64,000 bases of DNA from Macquaria australasica. Its lineage: Eukaryota > Chordata > Actinopteri > Centrarchiformes > Percichthyidae. Numbering within the stretch: position 1 is the stretch's first letter; every line of letters begins with the position of its first letter. Shown piece by piece: positions 1 to 13,400 of the stretch. The position numbers and the translations under genes were made by a program. Under the pieces are notes generated by a model. That model saw only the letters and a program-made list of their open reading frames with translations, had not been told where the DNA came from and did no database searches. The stretch spans positions 558,001 through 622,000 of the forward strand of contig SEMN01000063.1 of the NCBI GenBank assembly GCA_005408345.1, read 5' to 3'.

Positions 1-385
1 AACATCTGTCTTAACTTCATATCACAACACTCAGTCATAATACCTAAACATTTAATACATCTGCTGTAGTTGAAAATATTATTATTAGTTCCCAAAACAT
101 TTATTACAATATCAAGTGATATAGAATACTGTAGCCATGTTAAAATAAATGTAAAAAGATCTTACATTGTACATTACTTGCTTTTAACCATTTATAACAC
201 TAATATCAATGTTGAATCCAAATAAGCAGTCTTGGTCAAATGATAATATTTCAGACTACGTTTTTCTCACCCTAGATTGACTTAAGTATTGTTACTAATG
301 CATTGGAAAGTGCTGATGCTATTGTCATTACAATAATGAATCCTGAATTAAAAATGATATTCACAACAGTAAATGAAACGCTTAC

Positions 386-1477
386 TGTTTGGACCTCTGT
401 ATCATCTCCTTCCTGGGAACAGCCCTCCTGAGCAGAGCGGTGCCTTAACAGAGATAAGAGAAAAAGTAATTAGTCCAGTTTTTTAAAATAAGACACATAA
501 AAACACTACTAATGATGGAAAGTTTCTAAAACCATCATTCCTCTTCACAGTAGTGGCTGTGTATGTAGCTGTCAGACAGAACATTAGCAACACCTCAGTT
601 AAGGGGCTAACTTGTTTGTTGTTGAGTACCTGCACGGTTCGGCAGCCTCCCTGGTCCTCCGGGCCGGCTGAAGTGTTCGTCTCTCTCTCTGCTGAAGACT
701 TCCTGTAGCTTCCTCTCCTCCACCTGCAGAGCCAGGCGCTTCACCCTCTGCCTGGACTGAGAGATGAACTTCGGACGATGCATCTCCAGAGCCTCCTGCA
801 GAATGGAAGAGGAGCATTAATGTCTTTAAACCACAAAAAGGGACAATAGTAAGAGATTATAAAAAGGGCCCCATTTACAGTTTTTTTAAAATGGACACAA
901 CATTTTATCTTAAAAGCCCTCAAAAGTTATTTTCTCAATCAGCTTCTAAGTATATTAATAATATCTAAAACTTTTTTTTTTCTTTGATTGTTGCTCATTT
1001 AGTCATGAATATTTAATGTAAGAGGGACATGTGTAAAAGTATAAAACTTTTAATTAGTCATCTGTAAAGCCAGGCCTGTGGAGGAACCTGAACCACGTTC
1101 TTTCAAACAGCCAATTCGTAACAAGATTGTCTCACTTCTTAAATCTAAAAATAAACAATTGTCCTAATCAAGAGCCTGTTAATTGATGTTTTGTAAAGAC
1201 AAACACAAACCAACCTGGAGAGAGATATGTGCCAGACCAGAGGACATTGTTTTGGTTCTTGGATCTAAATCGGGATCATCATGATGTAGAAAACTGGTCT
1301 GTTTGTTTCGGTCTTCATGGACTTGTCTCTGTCTGAAAGGTTCTCTCCAGGGATTGACTCTGCTGTATGGCTCAAACCAGGCAGCGTTCGGCCTCCACGT
1401 TGACTCCTCTTCCTCTGGCCGGTTCTCCTTCCTCGCCTCTGACCTCAGGTCGTCAGCAGAGATAAACCATGAAACAC
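386..1477 (-). other. alms1: ALMS motif region (C-terminal domain exons)
   Basis: The three exons 1477-1215, 795-630 and 443-386 encode the conserved C-terminal module. The order is VSWFISADDL, a PWREPFRQ stretch, then ISLQ/EALEMHRPKFISQS split across a phase-0 junction, a basic helix (RVKRLALQVEERKLQ), and finally RRAVPRKEMIQRSK. This is the ALMS motif, shared in vertebrates with a few other centrosomal proteins and linked to centrosomal targeting. The last exon ends in phase 2 at a clean GTAAG donor, so at least one more coding exon must follow to the left. I see no candidate for it in bases 1-385, which are AT-rich intron. Confidence 0.9.
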
Positions 1478-4400
1478 CTGGAAAAGACCAGGGAGATTCA
1501 AACCAGCCAAATCAATACAAGATTTAGTTTTACTGTAAAATAATATACTGTATACAAACGTGCAAAAATACAACAAGACCTCATTTGTAGGCTGACGTAC
1601 CTTCAGGGTAGGTCTTTGACGGGCTTTTCTTGCTCTTTCTCTGTTTTTGTAACCCCTGAGTCTTAGAGGGGCTCCTCTGCCCTCCTCTTCCTCTCTCCAA
1701 GCTGGATGAGGAAGATGAGATCTGCCTGGAAGTTCTGGCTTCACCAGGCGAAGGAAACGTGGTTCCAACATCTCTGGTGTGGCGTCGAGTCCCATTACTG
1801 ACGAGCTCCAGGTCACCTGAGGAAAAAAACAACAGTGTCAAGACTTTTTTTAAAGAATTACCTTCATTGCCACTTTACCATGGATAATGTTTTTTATCCA
1901 TTTGGCAAGATTTTGGGCACAAATTAGCTGCACATTTACACTGACGTTGTTAAAATGTCATTGTTGATTAATGTGCACTTTCCCCAATCCGAGTGATCCC
2001 TCTTTGCTGGACTGACCTGCCTGGATGCCTTTGCTGACCAGTTTAACAGCTTTCTTGGCCGCCAGAGTCCTGGAGGGGCCGTGGTGTGATGGGAGGGTGT
2101 AAGTGCTGGTTGATGATGCAGAATCAGCAGCAACCTGAAGACCAATGACATCAAAAATTTAGAGCTGTTCAATACCTGTAATTATAAAAGTTACTATATT
2201 TGTGTGTCACTTTGTTCTGTGCTCCTACCCAAGTCTTTTTCACAGAGCACATTTTGACATGACACATTAGGAAAAGCACAAGTATAAATAAAATTCATGA
2301 TGGCAGTTTCAGGGTCTTGGTATTGTTCATGCTGGCTCACTGTCACACTGGCATGGTTTACTGGGACTCTTGAATATAAAAGAGTCATTTCTAATATAAC
2401 ACCTGTGCTTTTTCCTACTATGACAAGTCAAAATGTCTGCTGTGAAAAAGACCTGTTAGGTGCCGATACACCTCTGCAACAATTTAACCTGCATAGGTTT
2501 TGGTGGGTTTATTCATTCATTCTACAGTCAGACACGAAATTCAAAGACTTTTGAATGATCTTCAAGTTCCTCTTTATTGAAATTTAGCAGAGATTATTTT
2601 TGACTGATCTTGTCAATAAGGAAAGTTTTTTCTCTAATAGTGCTGATGCTTGGACATAGAAAGGTGTACTGATCAATTCTGGTGCTATATTTTAAGTAAA
2701 AAGGATTTCCAAGGCTTTCATTTTCTTTAAAATTTTAACTTTAAAGCCTCTTAAATCCTCCTGCTTTCAAGGGTGGTGAAGGCCAGAAAGAGCTACGTTT
2801 ATTGAACTAGGTACATAAATATGATTATCCTCATACATCTGTAATAAGCTTTACATCGTAATGAGAATGAGGGCTATAATAATATGCAGATATACTTACT
2901 GTGGATTCATCAGTGCCGGTGGTCTCCGACAGTGTGATGATGAGAGGTGGCTCTTTGTTTCTTCCTCTCCTCTGCTCCCTCCCTTCTTTCTGGTTGTTGA
3001 TGGTGCTGTACAGCCTACTGAGGCTGGAGCTCGTCTTCAGGTGCTGGACTCTGTGGGCACCGAAGGCTCGGATCAGCCGTGCCGTGTCCACTGTAGACAT
3101 GGAGCCGGACATGGTAGACAAGGTCTCCGACTCGTCTCTGTCTGCAGGACAGAGGTGCTGACTCTGGGAGGAGTCGTGAGAGAAGCTGGAGGTGAAGGAG
3201 TCACGGCTGTCCTCGTCTGCAGGTTGAGAAGTTTCCTCTACCTGAAGCCTCTGTGTCCAGGCCTGACGAGGGATGGGACGTTCACCTTCAACCGTCCTAC
3301 CTCCTCTGACTTTCCACTCCATTTCTCTGGCCTCACCGCCTACGCTCCTCTTCACCTCTCCAAAATGCTTCTTTCTTTCTTTCCTTGTAGCATCTACTCC
3401 CCTCCTTCCTGGCTTTTCTTCTGGATGTGCCTCCTCTTGTAGTTCTGACATGTTAGTAGCCCTTGTGCTATGAATAAGACGGGACAGGCGCTCTAGCCGC
3501 TCCAGCAGCGATGTCTCTCGGTCACTGGTCGGTCGGGACTCCTCCAGGCTCCAACGATCACAAAACTTCAGCCACAGCTGGTCCAGAGTGCTGCTGCTCT
3601 GCTGGGCAGTGGGGGGAGGGAGGTCAGAGTTCTTCCTCTCCTGGTCTCGCTCCCCTGCTGCCTGAGGGCCAGAGCTTTGGTCCAGGTGATAGCTCACCTT
3701 GTTGTAGTCCACGTCCAAATGAACTGGCTGAAATCTCTCATGTCTTGGCTCTGGTTGATCATAACTGGGGAACTGCACTGGGCTGGTCCCCTGGTCTCTC
3801 TTGGAGGCTTCCTGGTTGCTCGATAAAGGCACTCTGGTAAAGGCAACTGATACGTGAGAAGACGGCTTTGGAGCTTGAGTCGCACTTGTTTGTGAGGTTT
3901 CATCTGCTGATACAGAGACAGCCATGAGGAGAGAGAAAGATAATAAGTGTTAACATTGAATTTGCATAAGAGACTTTTTCCAAACAATATTTTTTATTAT
4001 TCATTGCCTCATGTACACGCAAACATACAGAAAAACAAAGTAAAGCTGTCTAAACAAAACATCACACAGTCTTGAGAGCTTACACAAAACATGCTGCAAG
4101 TTTCACACCAAGGAGCATTCATCCTCTCATCCTCCATACTCTTCACAAAAGCAATCAACGGTCCCCAAACCTTTTCAAACATATCCCGTTTTTCTTTTAA
4201 TGTACGTAAATAACCATCTGCCAAGCCCATTGTTTAATACTTGGTAAAGTAAAATCTTTTGGCATGCAGAGAACAAAGATATATCACTAAATTGTGTTGT
4301 TCTGTATACAACCATTGGAAAGCTTTTAGAAATAATCTTCTCCACTGTATTTTTTACCCCTTTCCAAGAGTTTTATTTTTTCTGCAACACGTTTCTATTA

Positions 4401-7400
4401 TATTGATTTAAGTGAGTGACATATGTTCAAATTAACAAACAGACTTTATTTTGCAATTTATGAACAGATGACTCTTGTTTTCCAACATTTGATGTTACAG
4501 CCGAAGAAATTAAGGAAGTGACTACAGTGAGTATGCATGCTGTCAGCTCACCTCTTTGTCCAGACTCTTGCATTTTGAAGGTGGCTGTTTTCAACCTCTT
4601 GCTGTAGATGCCCTCTGTGTGTCTGATGGTGACTCCGCGGTCCAACCCCAGGTCTCGGTGCCCGAGGACCTCACTGCTGAAGCGTGGGGGCACAGCGTCA
4701 TCTGAGCCTGGTCAGAATTCAAAAAAGTGGCTCTTTACCTCATGACGAGTGCTACTCAGAGAAGGTTAAACCGAGACTGTCCTCATTTCTGAAATAACCG
4801 ATGAATAACACTGTTGGAAAAGTGACCAAAATCCTTCATTTTCAGCCAGTAATAAAACAGAAGATGTTCAAAGACATGGAGTCTACAGTCTCCTCTCTCT
4901 CAGTCTCTCTGCTGGGGCCCCACCTCTGCCTTTGTCTCACTCAGCCCCTGAACATGAATAATTAATGCCCTGCCTGGTGTATGTTACAATAGACCAGCTG
5001 CTACCCATACAGGCACAGGGGAAACGAGAGCACAGCCTCCTCCTTTATCGCAGATTCAACTGACAATTCAATTCTCTTTAATTTGATTAACTTATTTACT
5101 ATTTGCTATGTCGGATTGCCAATTTGTCTTCATTGGTTCATGCTTTTTCTTATCTATAGATCTTTTTTACACTAGTTATTATCATTTTAAAACACTCAAC
5201 ATTATTGCTGATTACTGATTTCTTCAATGCACCTTACCTACAAATATGAGAAATATATTATTAACTCCCCTGCGCAGTTAGTGTCAGTTCAGACCTGCAG
5301 AACAGCTGCCGCACACTAAACTCCTATATCAGTCTACATTAGTCTCATGTTTTACCTGTTTTAATGCCTTATCATCTGTGATTTGAAAACATCACATTTC
5401 CACACAGTCAGAGAAATAAAAAGTGTGCTAAAAACAAACGAAATGCACGTTGACTCAGGGTCTTCTCCACTGATGACTCAAATAATCGACTTTTAGGGAG
5501 CAGCGAGTGGAAATCGTGGAGTGCATCCAATGTTGAATATGAAGTTGCTCAATACAATTATATTTTAGACGAATGTACCTGTGTGGGAGCTCTCCATGGT
5601 GGTGTCAGAAGGGTTGGTGGAGGAGAAGTCAGCCTCTGTTTGAGGGACGTAGAAGAGCTCCTTGCTGCCACGAGGTTTATAAGGCAACAGAACAGGAACT
5701 GCTGTATGAGGAAAGAACAGATCACAGAGAAGGAACACAGATCACTTAGAATAAAGTCATGTTGACATTAATTTCTTATTATCTAATTTTGCTAAGAATG
5801 CAGCATCAGAATATGCCCTCATTTATAGTGTGAAACAGTACAGTGAAGGGTTGGGTCTTCTTTTTCAGTTAAACTGTACTATAAAACTCTACTGTTACAG
5901 AACTAAAAATAGCATCTCTTTATTATATACTGTTATAATTATATTATATAAGTACATTTCATAAGAAGCCTACCTGGTGTTTCAGTGGTTAAGGGTCTTG
6001 GTGACACCACAACTCTGTGACATGGTGTAAAGGACTGTGGGGTTCTGTAGGTCATCCTTCTCTGAGGCACAGCGGTTTTGAACAGGGTGGAGGTGTCGGC
6101 TCTTTCAGGCCCCTGCTGTCTTATTGGCTCTCTGGTGTCGTACCACTCTGGTGGACTGGACAAACCGACACCTTCGTCCGGACTGCTGGCAGCAGAAGAG
6201 GAGTGTCTCAGGGGGACAAATTCTTTACGTGGCAGCCCTGTAACAGCATCAGCATGACTGGAGTGGACAGCAGTGGCCAACGTGTGATCAGTGGCTTTGG
6301 GGGACAGAGTGAGATGGACATGTGAGACGTGACCTGTCCTGGCTGGAGATTCAGAGGTGGATGAACCTGTGGCCTGATCAGCTTCATGACCAACACCAGA
6401 AACAGAGCTGTCCTGGACGGATAACTCGTCATCCCGCCTGAAAGACTGTGTGTTGTTGTCTAAACCCTGTGAGGGTGGGGGAGGTTCTTCAAACTGGCCT
6501 CCTACAGCGTCTTGCCTCTTCTGATACCCTGGTACTGACTGTGAAGTCAGGTTTCTGGTGTAGAGACTACTGCTTGGCTCAGACACCAATTCTGGCTCCC
6601 TGGTTGTCTTTCCTTCTTCATCCATGGTAGGGGGAAGCTGCCCGTTAGCTTTAGGGTGTTCGACTGCTCCTGTGGAGAGCTCTGTAAGGTGGAGCGGCTC
6701 TGGTGCTGGACTGATGGGAGGTGCAGGCGATGTGGAGGGAGAGGGGGAGGTAGAGCGCCTGCGGGTGGCGATGGTGATAGATGTGAGTGCCAGAGGGTTT
6801 GTCCTAGGGAGGGTTACCCCCTCTCTGGCAGCGATCTCACGTACCTGAGCCTCTAGATCTGGAGAAAGAAGCTGCATGCTGGAGTCAGAGAGATCTGTGC
6901 CGAGGCTCTGCAGCGGCTGGAATGGCTGTTTGTTAGCATCCTGGAGGGCGGTAAACGTCTCAACCTGAGGTGGATCCTGCCCCCTTGGGACTCGAACACT
7001 GGATGCTGCACTGCTCTCTGTATCTGTGCTCCCCTGACTCTGAAAGGAGAAGCAAAAAACAAGAGGTCTGTGTCAAACTGAGACCAGGCAAGGTCCTAGT
7101 TTACGTTATCCTGTGAATTAATTCATCCACCACAAAAGGTCCAAAGAAAAGCTTTTTGCACTGCAAAATTGCACTGGAATCAGTTTTTTCCAAAGGTCTA
7201 ACATGCATCTGTTGACACACCATGCCTGCAACACACCAGTTACCTTAAGACCTGTACTGTCCAGAGGTTGGAGGTAGGCATAAAAAAAAATGTTTTTTAC
7301 AATATTTACATGAGTTCAAGTGGAAATGTGTGACAATAAACATTTGTTATTAAGTATTTAAAATGTAGTAAATTTAAGTAAATTGCTACAAATGAAGCTT

Positions 7401-10400
7401 CATTATTATGACTGTTTGCTATGTGAAGTGTAATGATAAAGAGCTCTTCATCAGTGGTTTACCTTTATAGGGTTTTTTAACAGAAGCTCTCTCTTGATCT
7501 CTTCAATCCGCTGTCTGTCTTCTTTGTCCAACTCCAGAGGCTCACACTGCTGTCCTGACATCTTCATCTTAATCCACTCTGCAACACAGAAATGTTTATG
7601 CTCATGATGACGATATTAGACAGTATGTCAATATACATGGAGGAACCAGAGGCAATGCACATGTGCTTGACTTGTGTGTGAGGAATGACAGACTCGGTAT
7701 CTATACACAAGGAAGTGGATTTTGCTGCAGGAGTTGTTTGAAAAGTTTATTTGGATGTTTTAATCTTTTTTTTCACCATGAAAACGTATCACTCAAGATT
7801 AGGGTGTAGAATTATAACATGTGAATCCTCTTACCCCTGGCTTTTCTCTCCTCTTGGTCAGTGATGCTGGGTGTACTGGACACCATGGTGGCCGGAGATT
7901 CACTCTGCAGTAACTTGGCCACTCTGACTGCCAGCGAGCTCTCGCTGCTCCCATCACTCATCACTCCCTGATCAGTGTCCTCGAGGATGGGCGAGGAGGA
8001 GCTACTCTGTACAGAACCTTCCTGAGTAGTCTTTTTTTCCTCCTCTGTGACACCCGCCATGTCTGTAGGAGTAGAGGTGAGCTGTTGTGTACTTAAAGCT
8101 GGTAAAGGCTTGGTGACTGGTGGCTGTGGTGGGACTGTGTTGTCAGGGGGAGCAGCACTGCAGCCCTCAGGCTCTGCCCGCCGGGCTGATTGGGAGAGGA
8201 CAACAGACGACCCTGCACCTCTACTAACAGTGCCATCTTGTGGGCTTCTGTATGCACCTGTGTTTGACGCAGTGATAAGAGCTTGTGTGGATGGATAATT
8301 AGGTTGCCCTGATGAAGTCATACTCTCTCGACCAATAGAGCTTTCTCTCAGTTTCTCCGAGGTCAGCATGGAGTCGGACGAGGACCTGGCCCACAGCAGG
8401 GATGATCGAGTTCTGGGATCTCCAGTAGCGGAGAATGAGGAGTCCTGGAGTCTGCTGGTTTTCTTCCTCAGTGAGAGGTATATGTCATCATCAGAGAGCA
8501 GATGGGGCACTGCAGGGGAGGCTGAGGAAGCCACAGAAGACCCAGCTGATACCATGTTCTCCGCCTGAGAGAGTAGTTTACGGATGTCCAACAAGGCCTT
8601 GGAACTAACAAAAGAAGCTTCATGCTCCATGCTACGGCTCGTTTGCGAGGGTGACTCTGAGTCTCTATCCCCACACCTAGCCTTGGTAGCTAACGAGAGG
8701 TCAGAGTCAAACCTGTCTCGGAGCTGCATGGTATTCTGGCTGCTGGTTAAGCTGCTGTCCCTCTGCTGTTGCTGGGTGGTCTGCAGTGTGGAGGGATAAG
8801 AGCCTTCATCACGCTGGGTGGAGGGTGCCAGACTGCGTTCACTCAGGATAGCTTCTGTATCTGATGAAGGAGAAGGCCGCCTGGGCCGCTCTGGGATAGA
8901 TGCAGCTGGACCAAGACTGTCCAGGCTTAACGATATGGATATACTGGAGTCCACTGACAAAATGCTGGACCTGGAATATTCTCCTTTATGGGGACTGCCA
9001 CCTGAAAATACGAGAGTATGAACCACATTGGTTCATTATGGGGAATAAATGTACATTTACCAGTTGATAAGAATTATCCATTCATCTTTAAGTGGAGAAT
9101 ATTAAAATTGTAATAAATGTTTTTAAAGAAATGCCTTTATTTATTTACTCATATTCTTCAAAAAAATGTAGATACAACTTGGCTTTACCCTTGGCATACA
9201 ATATGCTATAACGTTTAGTACCTTCTGTGTACTGTATGTATTTAGCCTTTAGATACTCTCATTGATCTTTGATTCTCAGCCCAACTAGTTTGGGCTGGAT
9301 GGTTAAAACATGATATATGGTCGGTTTAAATGGGTTCGGGACAGATTTTTATGGCCCATTGAAAATTCTACTCTTCAAGTATCAGTTATATTTTCTGTTT
9401 AGAACATATGTTTTAAAGGTACCTTCAGAGAGTTGGGTGCTCTTGGTTGGGGTTCCAATAGATCCTTTAATTGTACAGAGATCAGTTGGAGAGAATTCAG
9501 GCTCTCTGATTGGCCCTCTGGGTGCAAATGGAGTTAAGATTGTTGAGGGAGACTGATCGATACCCAGGTTATGGAGATACAACTGAAAGAAAAACAATAT
9601 AATAAAAATACAGAACATATCAGAATCAGGAACACAAGTCTACACGTGTATGTGTATATTTTTTCATACTACATTGTGCATGCTGAATATAATTTACTGC
9701 AAAATCTTTGTTTATTTTCTGCTGAAACTAAATCTGCAATAACAGTTATACATACATTTTCTGGTCCTAAACACATTTTAAAATTATATTTTAACAGAAA
9801 TCATATGCTTGTTTATATACGATTTTCAGTTTTTAAATTACCGGAATTCGTTCTTCAATGTTGAGCTCTCGAGGCCTGGGCAGAGGTGGTGGTGTTGATA
9901 GTTTTGAAGTCCAGTACGGGGCGTAGTTATCGACCTCCAGGCTGACAACAGAAGAAGCTCCAATAGAAGTTCCTAATTTAATTCCACTGTTGTAACTATC
10001 TTGGGAACTTGAGTGTGTCAAATCTCGATCAAGTGACACATCACTGAACTGACCAAGGCTCACAAGAGGCGAGGGTTGAACTGTAGCGCTTGGGTGATGG
10101 ACATCGTCCTGAGTCTGACTCTTCTCTTTTTCTGCACGTCTCTCTGTCTGCTGATCTTTCTGGGCCGACATGACAACCGTGCTAAGAGAGGAGTGGGACT
10201 GTGACCTCCCAAAGGGTGAGGCAGAGGGTCGTGATGCAGACACAGTGTTATCTTTGTCACTGGGAGCGCTGCCCACCGCCTCCCCTCTTCTTGAAGAAGA
10301 GGCTGAGGGAGCCATTGAGGAGCTCTGTGTGACATTCTGATTAGCAGAACATGAAACAGGAGGCTGTTGTAAACTCCTCGCCTGCTGACTCAGGATACGA

Positions 10401-13400
10401 TTCAGGGAGTCCGAAACTGCATCATAAGCTTTCTTTTTAGGAGAGATGCCAGAAAATCCTTGCAGTGCCAAGCTATCAAATAGTGACGTCTTGCCTGAAC
10501 TGTGATTTGCCCTCCAAGCGTCTACCTTCTGCATATAGTTTAGACTTGGGAGAGAATGGACTTTTGCAGAGGTAGCTTCCTCTTGGCACTGACTTTCTGT
10601 GTCTGGACGATGGACTTCGGCCACAGGAATAGCTGGCTGTGGAGAGACCCCTGTTTTTGACTCATAGGATTTCTCTTTATCAGATTCTATGGCAGAAAGT
10701 TGCCCTAATTTAGCCTTGACACTGGATTTGGGTGGGGCCTTAAACACTCCTGGAGTGGACTGAGACTGTGGAAGGAAACCCAGGTAGGACCCATCAATCC
10801 CCGTTTGGTTCCCTGAGGACCAGAGGTCTTGCTCTCTGTGACCCCGTTCGACACCTGCTGAAAATGGCCCTGTCCATGGCACAAGATTTGATCTGGGCAC
10901 ACTTGGCTTGCCTTCAGACATCTCTGTGGGATATGGTGTAAGAGACTGACCAGGTGGTGTTGGACTTTTCCGCTGTTGGTTTTTAGATTCAGCTTCACGG
11001 CTGCTGCGCCTCTCTACCTCAGACAGCAGCTCTCTATGTAACTCTTCACTACTATCATCAGGTTTAGTGCTGCGGAACCCCATGGTGATGTTACAGACTT
11101 CAGATGACAATGTTCGTGATTGGTATAAATCTCTGTCAGGTTGTTGAGTCTGCTGATGGGGAAGAGAAGCTTCACCTGGAGGACCTTCTCTTCTAACCAT
11201 GCTGGGGTCAATGCCTGATTTGCAAACTTTAGTGCTTTTAGACTCTTTGGCAAAAGATGCAGCGTTCTTCACAGAGATCTCAGAGGTAGAGGAAACGGCA
11301 CTACTACTGCTGCTGCTGCTGCTTGGCATGCCAATATCTTTCTGAAGGAGCTCCAGAAGATGCTGGGCAGGAATATCCTTACTCAGAAAGAATGTCTCAT
11401 CTTCAGCAGCCTCTCCTCCTGGCTCGTCTGGAGGGTCAGTTTGTGTCTCTGAGTCCTTCTCTCTGCTACCTGTATCCTCTCTGTATGGTACTCCCTGTCT
11501 GTCCATGGTGGCAATCAGTGGGGAGGGAACAGTTTCCTTTGGTTTGCCTTCGTCCCCTGGTGACAAACTGTGCTGGGAAAGAGAGCAGGAGCTGCTTGCT
11601 CCTTCTTCAGACAGGATGGTTGCCTGAGCTAAAGGGTGCTGGGACAGCGAGCCAAGCTCAGAGACTTGAGTGGTGCGATCCTGGTGAGGAAAGTGAAACC
11701 TCTCTGATGCCATGGAAATGTCGGGGTACGCCCTTTAAAAAGTAAATAGATACAATTATAAACTTCTGAACATTCAAACGACATGTTGTAGAAAACTGTC
11801 CACAGAACCAATAATTGACTTTTAATTGATTTTTTTTACCTTAAAGGGGCAAATTCATTGTCACTTTGTTGGAATAAAGAATATTCAGTGAAGAGGCGTT
11901 CCACTCCAGAGTGGACAGGCAACAGGGGAAGGGCTGGAGACAGGTTACTGTCCTGAAATTCTGATGATACAGAACATGCTCAATGTTATCCACAGGCACC
12001 GTAAACATGTTTACAACTGAATCAATCCTACAAACTTATCTATGCAATCACTGCTTTCAACTTCCCATTATCATGCGATCCAATGGGATTAATTATCACT
12101 AGACAACTTGAAATGTCATTTATTTTCTATACCACAGATATCATGAAATCAGGAGACAAAAATATATTTCAAATACATACCATAAACAATAGCTTATATT
12201 TAGAGGTAAAACCACAGATTTCCAATAATACATTTTGTCCTGAATCACCTATTCAACATCGTGACAAAAAAAAGAGAAATCAGAAGTGAGAGTAAAATTC
12301 ATTCACCTGGCTGCAAAGAGTGCCCCCACGGCTGTTGAAGCTCCCGGCCATCTGTTTCCAGCCTGAGCTGCCTCTGGTCCAGACTGGTGTGGCTATGACT
12401 TTCAGCTCCCAGTTGGTTCATGGTTGTTTGTTCAACAGACTGACTCACATCTTCATCTGCTGGCACCTGAGGAAACGCCGCCACCCTCTGTGAACCAAAT
12501 CACCAAACAAAGGCACTCACTGTTACTGTCCTCTTGTGCCATTTAACACTCCTGTGTAGCCTAAAACATGAGAAAGTTGAATAGTTTCTGTGGAGGTTTA
12601 TAACAGCAACTGCTTGTAACAACTCTGTAGCCTCTGGAGTAGTGGAGAGGAACATGCTGCACAAACGGTTATCCATCCTGGAAAATGTCTCGCACCCCCT
12701 CCACAACCTGCTGGTCAAACAGCAGAGCACCTTCAGCTAGAAACTATTCAGCTCCTTTCTGACAAGGAACACTGCAGGAAGTCATTCCTGCCAGCTGCCA
12801 TCACTTTATGTAACGAGTCAGGACAGAGGAAGGGCTCCTCTCTCATTGAAGCCTTAGGTTCATAACAAGGACAGGCTGCTCACCTGGCTGGATTTGTATA
12901 TTTATTTATTACATTAATTCACAATCATATCACAATGTCCTGTGTATGTCCTTATGCAACCTCTTAACTCTAGACTATTACATAGCAGACCTATTTCTGT
13001 GTTTACATATACAGTTTTCAGTGCATGGTTAATTCTATTTTAATATCCAAAGACAATCCCTTGCAGCATAGCATTATCTACTTGACTTTCACTAATAATG
13101 TACAGAATATTATATCTATAATTCTGTCATCCTGATTGTCCATACTGTAATTTTACTGTTGGTCTAGTACACATTGCATGTCTGTCTGACCTGGAAGAGG
13201 AATCCCTCCTCTGTTGCTATTCCTGAGATTTCTTCCATTTTCTCCCCGTTAAAAGGATTTTTGGGGGGAGTTATTTCTTATCTGAGGATCTATCTAGGCA
13301 TTCCTGACTAATCGCTTACATATGATGACAGACAAAATAACGTAAACATTTCATGGGAAAAGGGCTTTATCCTTGAAATAACTGAATCACAAATTAAAAC

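Noticed and set aside
1..385. Final coding exon of alms1
   Set aside because: Reverse reading of this stretch does not give the expected basic C-terminal residues or a suitable acceptor; the exon must lie outside the window.
2861..3473. Plus-strand frames opposite alms1 exon 11
   Set aside because: They mirror the Ser/Arg/Glu-rich coding exon on the other strand.
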